DNA from: an uncultured Bacteroidales bacterium
GTDB taxonomy: Bacteria; Bacteroidota; Bacteroidia; Bacteroidales; Paludibacteraceae
Length of the DNA stretch: 59,718 bases
Direction: 5' to 3'
NCBI GenBank assembly: GCA_934716995.1
Contig: CAKUYO010000013.1
Location: 1 to 59,718, forward strand
Part shown: in pieces, positions 52,015 through 59,718 of the stretch
Position numbering within the stretch: the stretch's first letter is position 1
Layout: each line of letters opens with the position of its first letter
The notes under the pieces: model-generated
What the model was told of the DNA's origin: nothing
Seen by the model: only the letters and a program-made list of their open reading frames with translations
The model's database searches: none
Position numbers and translations under genes: made by a program

Positions 52015-52047
52015 CTTTCTACGTCCTTTCTACGTCCTTTCTACGTA
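52015..52047 (+). repeat. 11-bp tandem repeat (CTTTCTACGTC family)
   Basis: CTTTCTACGTC, CTTTCTACGTC and CTTTCTACGTA follow at an 11-bp step in the prmA-dapF spacer. Confidence 0.95.
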
Positions 52048-52134
52048 ATTGGTATACGGAGGTATAGGAATTGCTTATTTTGTATATTCTGTATATTATT
52101 GGTGAAGAATATAGTTTGCTTGGGGTTTCTTCGC

Positions 52135-52947
52135 TCAGAGTTCTATTTCTCCGTCGAAGACAAACTCCGCCCCGCCTGTCATTTCGATACGACCGGTCGG
52201 CAAAAGGGCGATATGCAGGTCGCCACCGAGGAGATGGACAAGGACATCATTGTCCACTATGTTGCATTGCCGCGCAGCCGCCACCGAAGCGCAGGCCCCC
52301 GTACCGCAAGCGAGGGTCTCACCGCTGCCACGCTCCCACACACGCATATCCAACTCGCGGCGGTTGCGGACAAAGACAAACTCCACATTCGTGCGCTCCG
52401 GCGCAAAGAACGAGTGGTTTTCTATCTGTTTACCTACACTTTGTATCTCATCCAACCGTTGCTTGTCCGTTGTCAGGCAGACGGCATGCGGGTTGCCCAT
52501 ATCCACACGTTCCAAAGCAAAGATCCCGTTGCCGGCAGAGAGTTGCACCTGCCCGAGATAGCGGGGGACACCCATATCCACCGACACGGTCTCCACCCTA
52601 CCCTCTTTTATGTGCAGCGAAAGCGTTTTTACCCCTGCAAGGGTCTCCAGCGAGAGTGTGGTCTTGGCGGTCAGTCCGCGCTCATAGACATACTTGCCGA
52701 TACAGCGCGAGGCATTGCCGCACATCTGCGCTTCCGATCCGTCGGCATTGAAGATACGCATACCGAAATCGCAGGTTGCGCTACGGGTTATCAGCACGAT
52801 ACCATCGCCGCCGACACCGAAATGGCGGTCGCTCAGACGGCGGGCAAGGGCGGGCAAATCCGGTAACTCGCGCGTACGCGCGTCAATATAGATATAGTCG
52901 TTGCCAAGACCTTGCATCTTGGTAAAATGGATCTTTTTATTAAACAT
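52135..52947 (-). CDS. dapF: Diaminopimelate epimerase
   Basis: 270 residues. It converts LL- to meso-diaminopimelate by a two-cysteine mechanism. Both cysteines are visible: MCGNASRC near residue 77 and ACGTGAC near 215. MQGLGNDYIYIDA and GVGGDGIVLI near the N-terminus and MGNPHAVCLT in the middle are further signatures. It is encoded alone, with repeat-rich spacers on both sides. It links to DapL (7580-8806), whose product is its substrate. Confidence 0.95.
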   Translation of the reverse strand: MFNKKIHFTKMQGLGNDYIYIDARTRELPDLPALARRLSDRHFGVGGDGIVLITRSATCDFGMRIFNADGSEAQMCGNASRCIGKYVYERGLTAKTTLSLETLAGVKTLSLHIKEGRVETVSVDMGVPRYLGQVQLSAGNGIFALERVDMGNPHAVCLTTDKQRLDEIQSVGKQIENHSFFAPERTNVEFVFVRNRRELDMRVWERGSGETLACGTGACASVAAARQCNIVDNDVLVHLLGGDLHIALLPTGRIEMTGGAEFVFDGEIEL

Positions 52948-52989
52948 TAATTACCACAAATTAACCATTAATTTTGCTTGTAACGGCAA

Positions 52990-53139
52990 TTATCGTGAGT
53001 TAGAGATAAAAATTCCTTTGCCACAAAGTGGCAAGAAATCTAAGTAAATCTTTAACTTTACATCCGTAAATTGCCAAAAATCTTATCGCCTACGGCGGCA
53101 AAATAAAACAATTTGCTTATATCGAACTGACGTTAATTA
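52990..53139. repeat. MITE-like intergenic element, copy 2
   Basis: About 150 bp with inverted ends: TTATCGTGAGTTAGAGATA at the left and TATCGAACTGACGTTAA at the right. The inner part matches copies 1 and 3 near 5.3-5.5 kb: TTCCTTTGCC, GGCAAGAAATC, AAGTAAATCT and CGGCGG. The rest of the 386-bp gap between dapF and glnN is AT-rich and otherwise holds only the glnN terminator. Confidence 0.75.
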
Positions 53140-53266
53140 TCGTCTAATTAGCCGTTAATTTTTCTTGGAAACATATAATTAACCATATAATTGAACCATT
53201 ACCGGATAATTGGTGGATAATTATATATTTGTATAGTGTCCCTTGCTGGCGTTAATCAGATGTAAA

Positions 53267-53302
53267 AGGCAAATCCTATGAGCCATTCCGCTCATAGGAT
53301 TT
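53267..53302 (-). terminator. Terminator after glnN
   Basis: AAATCCTATGAG at 53271-53282 pairs exactly with 53291-53302. On the minus strand GCCTTTTAC follows. Confidence 0.75.
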
Positions 53303-53333
53303 CCGCCCTACACAATCTTCTTTGCACAGACTA

Positions 53334-55523
<2,190 letters not shown>

Positions 55524-55573
55524 TTTGTATTGTGGTTTATGGCGGCTTTGCCGCGTTGTTGGTTGCACATTAA

Positions 55574-55645
55574 TTGGTTCGCTTCGCTCACGTTAATGGC
55601 TTTGCGTTGTTGGTTCGCTCCGCTCACGTTGGTGGTTGTACGTTG
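55574..55645. repeat. 36-bp tandem repeat in the glnN leader
   Basis: TTGGTTCGCTYCGCTCACGT starts two 36-bp units at 55574 and 55610, about 80% alike. Both lie in the 145-nt untranslated leader of glnN. Confidence 0.75.
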
Positions 55646-55674
55646 ATGGCTTCGCGCCTTTTTTGTTTTCGGGT

Positions 55675-55707
55675 GCAAAAGTACGGCATTTCTACGACAT
55701 ATACAAA
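55675..55707 (-). promoter_or_regulatory. Promoter of glnN
   Basis: On the minus strand TTTG (55704-55707) and TACTTTTGC (55675-55683) are 20 bp apart. Confidence 0.8.
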
Positions 55708-55996
55708 CTTTTACGCATTTTTTCTTTATTTTTCTGCAAAAATCAAAAATACCACATCAAAAAGACTCGATTTTCAAAATTCAATCGGATAAAACAAGAA
55801 AACAAGACACAAAACAACAAGCACTACATTGGCAGAATGGTTATTCGGCAGGCATACTGCTATATCCGCCATTTCTGCGTCCGATCTCGGACATATCGCC
55901 CTACCACTAACCCTACCACTCCTTGCTTTTGCACCACCTATATAACAACCATAAATTCACAAATTACTACAATTTTCGAATAAAAACGCACTGATA

Positions 55997-56028
55997 TTTG
56001 CGCATTTTACCATTTTTATATATCTTTG
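55997..56028 (+). promoter_or_regulatory. Promoter of the 6S-like RNA
   Basis: TTTG at 55997-56000 and TATCTTTG at 56021-56028 with 20 bp between. Between 55708 and 55996 I see no gene; there is a 12-bp repeat CCCTACCACT near 55900-55920. Confidence 0.75.
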
Positions 56029-56034
56029 CGGTCA

Positions 56035-56260
56035 GAAAGGACTCTCGGAAGCTACAAGTGTGTAGCGGGTCTTTTCTGTACATACTTTATATAGCGTTTG
56101 CTATTTGTTGGTAACTGCACTCTGAAACCTGAGAAATTTCATATATGTGATTACGGCAACAAATATCGAACGCCTGCGCTGTAGCGTAGGTGTTTCTTGT
56201 TTGTAATCACAGGTTATCTCAGGACCTCAGAGTGTAAGCAGGAAATGCTTATGCTCTTTT
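56035..56260 (+). ncRNA. ssrS: 6S-like RNA candidate
   Basis: It starts just after a good promoter. A first hairpin (AAAGGAC/GGTCTTTT with GCTACA/TGTAGC) occupies about 56037-56077. A long rod follows: CACTCTGA/TCAGAGTG (56118-56125/56227-56234), CCTGAG/CTCAGG, then an open bubble of 13 and 7 nt (56134-56146/56211-56217), then GTGATTAC/GTAATCAC and a capping stem at 56169-56193. A rod with one large central bubble is the hallmark of 6S RNA, which binds RNA polymerase. A hairpin AAGCA/TGCTT and CTCTTTTTT close the unit. A plain regulatory leader is the alternative. Confidence 0.5.
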
Positions 56261-56297
56261 TTATGCCTGCCGATTTGAAAAAAGGACTAAAAAGGAC

Positions 56298-56330
56298 TTT
56301 GTATGCGCGACCAAATAGCAGTACCTTTGC
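56298..56330 (+). promoter_or_regulatory. Promoter of the MORN-repeat protein
   Basis: TTTG at 56298-56301 and TACCTTTGC at 56322-56330 with 20 bp between; the ATG is 97 bp downstream. Confidence 0.75.
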
Positions 56331-56427
56331 CTGCGAAATGACCTATACGCCTAAGAAAAAACATAAAAATGGAGAAAGCCGAAAAGCCATAAGTGAGTAG
56401 GCACAACACACAAACATTATAAAAACA

Positions 56428-58341
56428 ATGAAGTTACAAAAAACAAAATTCTGCCTACTGGCACTCTTATGCGGAATTACAGTACACGCACAAGTAAAGA
56501 CATACAGCGGTGCTGAGGGCTATGGCAACATCGCAGGTTCTGTATTCGGAACCGAAAAGTACACATACATAGTAGATGATTCTGGAGACAAAATCATCAA
56601 TGGCACCTATTCTTTTGTCGGACAAAAGAAAATGAAAGACTCAAGGACAGATTTCGTGGCAAACTACAAACTAAACACTCAAATCAAAAATGGTTTTCTC
56701 AATGGTACCTATAGCCAAGCCGCTACTTATACAGGGAAAACGTGGTCTTGGAGTAAGGGTTGGGAACCTTTTAACGCAAGTTCTAGTTTTACTGGATCAT
56801 TCAAAGACGGCAAACCAAACGGAACATTCTCATACGTCTATAAAGACGGAACAGATTATCGAGGTTCTGCTACCTTAAAAGACGGCAAGTTTATAGGTTC
56901 CTACAAATACATAGGCAAGGGCGAACATGGTGCCTTTATTACACTTACCGGACAACTGACAAACGATGGAAAACTTAACGGGCAATGGAAACATAAAGAT
57001 GCTGGTAGATTCGACAATACATTGTTTTTTCAGAACAATATCCTAATTTCATTAAGTAGGACGAATTATGACACACCGCCATTTCTCCAAGAACTATCAA
57101 AAAAATATGCAGCAGGAAGCATTAGTGAAGCAGAACTCAATGCACAGAATGTATTTGTAGAAACGGATTCTCTGCCTTTGGACGATATTATATGGTATAT
57201 GTTTTTAGATGACGAGTACGGATTGTACCACAACCCAGGCAGATACTCATTTACGGACTATGGAGCAGTAAAATATATCCGGCTGACCAAACTGAATTCT
57301 TTCACAACTGATGGATTTAAGGTTTGGATAAATTGCGTTAAAGAAAATGGAGAAAACGGCTATAACACATACGAGGGAGGACGATGTCAGACCAATCCGT
57401 CTATAGATAACAATGAACCATATGGTTTATACTCTGTAGGTTGTAACGACCTGTTTGCACAGCAATATACCAATTTACATAACATCACCACTATTTATCT
57501 CTCTGCAGCACAAATGAAGGAATACAGAGAAGCCAAAGAGCAGTTCTATATTTCGCAGGCACAATCGTTAGATACTTACTTAACAAGTGAGATTAATCAA
57601 TTCACTGGAAATGCTTATAATGTATGGAAGGTTGATCATTCTTCTTTTGAGTCCCAGATTTTTGATTTGGATACAAAATCTCGCAAAACTTTACAATCCG
57701 GATTTGAAAGAGCAATAGACAACTTAAATAGAAAGGTTATTGACTATATCAAAGACAGCACCTATTTGCTTATAAGTACCGGCTATTATGACCATATGGT
57801 GATACCAAACGATATACTCCGGCTAGATTCTATTCTGTCTGTTATTAATCACGCAAATGAAGAATATGCAAATTACAAGAACTACGTAAAGACAATTGAA
57901 GAAAATAATGCGCTAATAACAGAACTAACCTCCAATAATGATATTAAGAATGAATACAAGGCACTCTGCAATAGTTTTGACATATCTTGGGAGGGGCTAA
58001 ACACAAACAAAAAATTAAACCATATATTGGAACAACAGGAACAATACAAGAATACTATTCAACTTTTCAACGAGAATATAAAGCAAATAAATGCTAATAC
58101 CCAGCAGATAACAATCAATGGGAAGGCGTATAAAAACATTGGAAAAGCATACCAAACATATATAGAAAGTGCCGATTTACAATGGACAGGATTAGACAGC
58201 AACACAAAATTAAATTCCATATTGGCTATTCAAGACACTTTTATCAAGGCACTTTCTGCTCCTAATGTCGCCGATTTGAACAAGAGCATTAAAAAGTCGA
58301 AAGACAAAAGTATCAATGCAATCTTGAATATACTCAAATAA
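56428..58341 (+). CDS. Secreted MORN-repeat protein with C-terminal coiled coil
   Basis: 637 residues. Signal peptide MKLQKTKFCLLALLCGITVH with cleavage near HAQ. Residues about 50-195 carry MORN-like repeats: NGTYSFVGQ, NGFLNGTYSQA, FKDGKPNGTFSYVYKDG, LKDGKFIGSYKYIG and NDGKLNGQWKH. The middle has no clear domain. From about 440 the sequence is rich in Lys, Asn, Ile and Leu in a coiled-coil-like pattern (INANTQQITINGKAYKNIG) and contains two copies of a DLQWTGLDSNTKLN-like unit near 530 and 600. The base composition is more AT-rich than that of its neighbours, a sign of possible transfer. It lacks the tail of the FISUMP paralogs. Confidence 0.8.
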   Translation: MKLQKTKFCLLALLCGITVHAQVKTYSGAEGYGNIAGSVFGTEKYTYIVDDSGDKIINGTYSFVGQKKMKDSRTDFVANYKLNTQIKNGFLNGTYSQAATYTGKTWSWSKGWEPFNASSSFTGSFKDGKPNGTFSYVYKDGTDYRGSATLKDGKFIGSYKYIGKGEHGAFITLTGQLTNDGKLNGQWKHKDAGRFDNTLFFQNNILISLSRTNYDTPPFLQELSKKYAAGSISEAELNAQNVFVETDSLPLDDIIWYMFLDDEYGLYHNPGRYSFTDYGAVKYIRLTKLNSFTTDGFKVWINCVKENGENGYNTYEGGRCQTNPSIDNNEPYGLYSVGCNDLFAQQYTNLHNITTIYLSAAQMKEYREAKEQFYISQAQSLDTYLTSEINQFTGNAYNVWKVDHSSFESQIFDLDTKSRKTLQSGFERAIDNLNRKVIDYIKDSTYLLISTGYYDHMVIPNDILRLDSILSVINHANEEYANYKNYVKTIEENNALITELTSNNDIKNEYKALCNSFDISWEGLNTNKKLNHILEQQEQYKNTIQLFNENIKQINANTQQITINGKAYKNIGKAYQTYIESADLQWTGLDSNTKLNSILAIQDTFIKALSAPNVADLNKSIKKSKDKSINAILNILK

Positions 58342-58391
58342 TATCTACAAAAACAAAGAGACCATAGAAAAGTTTATTACTCAACAACCAG

Positions 58392-58425
58392 ATATGGCGT
58401 GCCAAGCGGTTTTGGCACGCCATAT
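58392..58425. terminator. Perfect 14-bp hairpin
   Basis: ATATGGCGTGCCAA at 58392-58405 pairs exactly with 58412-58425 around GCGGTT. It lies between convergent genes and probably serves both. Confidence 0.85.
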
Positions 58426-58463
58426 TTGGAATGGAACAAGCGGATAAAGATAGCAAGAGGCTA

Positions 58464-59585
58464 TTATCTTTTCCACCAATCATCCTCTTGACCGCTAATC
58501 AGGCGGGCAAGTTCATTCATCACCATACACATCGGGCGGGAAACGGGTTGAGGGTCTTTCTCATAATGGTATGCCCATGGCGTGATTTGCAGCAGCCGCT
58601 CTTGCGCGCAGGCATAGAAAGAGGCTCCCACAGGCTTGTAGGTTTTACCGAAACCATTATCCCTAACCTCTATAACAGGGTAGCAGCCATCTAATAGTTG
58701 TCGCAGGATCTCGTGCTCCTGCTTGCTGACAAACGCAGAAACTATCACGGCACCGTGTGCCGCCTCACGCATAACGGCTGCCGATTGCTCCGCAAAACGC
58801 TGTGCATCAGTACGATGGCATACAAGCGGCAGTTTGTGCGGCGCAGAAAGCAGCGTACGTTTACCGATATAATCCAATGCCGGTTGTCCTTGTTTGTCCG
58901 TCAGCAACTTAGGTTGTATGTCCGTGAGGGCTTGCTGCAATGTTTCCTTGTTCTGTGCCAAACGATAGTCGTGTCGCAACCCTTGCAGGATACGGTCAAT
59001 CGTCCAATTCGCAGAGTGTTGGTTACGAAAAACCGTAAAGCAATCGGATAGTTGTCTTTTGATAAGGCGTCGCTCCGGATTGGCGCGGATATAGAGTATC
59101 TTGGTCTGCACCTCTTCGGCAGTGATAGGAACGGTCTCGTTGTAACCACGGGTAAAGAGGGCGGCTTTCTCTTGATGATATAGCGCACCGTATATCTTGT
59201 TGCAGCCTAATTTGAAACCCTTAATCACTTTGCCCAGTGTCTCATTCGGAGCGGCATCGAGGTGCAGCAACCCATGGAAATGCTCGGGCATCACTTGGGC
59301 ATCAATCACCTGCACACTCGGGTGATACTTGGGTATGTGTTGCCAACATTGCAGTACTTTCTCCCCAAGAGCAGACAATCGCACTCCCACGCCCGTGGCT
59401 TTACAAGTGGTACGGTCGTACTGACCAACCACAGATCCGAGCAAAGGCTTATGCCCTCGTATATTGAGTGTTACGAAGAAATAGCCTGCTGTATAGTCTG
59501 TCTTCGGATTGCGTTTCAAGGCATCAGGTGTATGGGAGAGTCGGGCATCCATACATGCTTTTCGCTGGTAGTAGGAGTTTGACAT
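58464..59585 (-). CDS. REP-associated tyrosine transposase-like protein with extra C-terminal domain
   Basis: 373 residues. Residues 30-190 form a Y1 HUH transposase domain of the REP/IS200 type: YFFVTLNIRGHK near 35, HFH at 102-104 in VMPEHFHGLLHL, and the catalytic tyrosine Y165 in ILYIRANPERR. Residues about 260-360 are an extension: GAVIVSAFVSKQEHEILRQL, YPVIEVRDNGFGKTYKP and ACAQERLLQITPWAYHYEK, which looks Rossmann-like and somewhat DprA/SLOG-like. Single-strand nicking and joining at palindromes would be expected. No terminal repeats of an IS are seen, so it is more likely a resident RAYT than a mobile element. Confidence 0.82.
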   Translation of the reverse strand: MSNSYYQRKACMDARLSHTPDALKRNPKTDYTAGYFFVTLNIRGHKPLLGSVVGQYDRTTCKATGVGVRLSALGEKVLQCWQHIPKYHPSVQVIDAQVMPEHFHGLLHLDAAPNETLGKVIKGFKLGCNKIYGALYHQEKAALFTRGYNETVPITAEEVQTKILYIRANPERRLIKRQLSDCFTVFRNQHSANWTIDRILQGLRHDYRLAQNKETLQQALTDIQPKLLTDKQGQPALDYIGKRTLLSAPHKLPLVCHRTDAQRFAEQSAAVMREAAHGAVIVSAFVSKQEHEILRQLLDGCYPVIEVRDNGFGKTYKPVGASFYACAQERLLQITPWAYHYEKDPQPVSRPMCMVMNELARLISGQEDDWWKR

Positions 59586-59643
59586 CCGTCTGTATTGCTT
59601 AAATCATATTGTTGGGTTGTCCGGTCTTGCTTCTATGACTCGA

Positions 59644-59697
59644 AACTTTATCATCACACAATACCATTGTGTTGCGAAGCAACGTGATGATAAAGTT
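59644..59697. repeat. Three-way-junction palindrome next to the RAYT gene
   Basis: AACTTTATCATCAC at 59644-59657 and its exact complement at 59684-59697 form a 14-bp stem. Two inner hairpins fill the space: ACAAT/ATTGT (59658-59670) and GTTGC/GCAAC (59671-59683), with no base left unpaired at the junction. It lies 58 bp upstream of the transposase start. Confidence 0.8.
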
Positions 59698-59718
59698 CCG
59701 CCCTAATCAGTGCATTAT

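Overview
The window is chromosomal DNA of a member of the Bacteroidetes, most likely order Bacteroidales. The promoters show it: many intergenic regions carry the Bacteroidetes -7 box TAnnTTTGC with a TTTG about 20 bp upstream, as before dnaE, glmS, the TPR/ribH pair and glnN. Type III glutamine synthetase, DapL, an FprA-type flavodiiron protein and secreted FISUMP proteins fit the same group and an anaerobic, gut-like life. All calls come from reading the sequence; no database was searched.

Layout. 1-8.8 kb is housekeeping on the + strand: the 3' part of der, dnaE, folC, a lipoprotein nitroreductase and dapL. 9.1-36.7 kb is an accessory block, also on the + strand. It holds a very large secreted Fn3-like/InlB-repeat protein and then paralogous secreted proteins built from two related FISUMP/C-type-lectin-like domains. 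Single genes of defence or mobile character sit between them: a DUF1016 N-terminal domain protein, two AAA_14-type ATPases, a Bro-N antirepressor-like protein and an AbiEi/AbiEii toxin-antitoxin pair. 36.7-55.5 kb is housekeeping again: a GNAT enzyme, glmS, ddh and a phosphoesterase, then a long minus-strand run of two lipoproteins, fprA, manA, galE, a sugar nucleotidyltransferase, a YitT protein, lysC, ribH, a TPR protein, prmA, dapF and glnN. 55.6-59.7 kb has a likely 6S-like RNA, a secreted MORN-repeat protein and a REP-type tyrosine transposase beside a three-way-junction palindrome.

The most striking system is the FISUMP array. Seven C-terminal segments of about 140-156 bp vary sharply between well conserved flanks. 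The best matched pair differs at 24 of 47 codons by amino-acid changes and at one codon silently, almost entirely at codon positions 1 and 2, with changed codons mostly NNC/NNT. That is the pattern expected for targets of a diversity-generating retroelement. No reverse transcriptase is encoded here, so the enzyme and template would lie elsewhere or be lost. Most paralogs share a C-terminal tail of about 25 residues that looks like a surface-sorting signal.

A second theme is intergenic repeats. There are at least eight arrays of unrelated sequence with an exact 11-bp period, two with a 33-bp period, four arrays of the 7-bp unit YCTAAYM, MITE-like elements with inverted ends, and G-rich palindromes that also enter coding sequence. 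Lysine and peptidoglycan precursor genes (lysC, dapL, ddh, dapF) are spread over the window and encode two different routes to meso-diaminopimelate.
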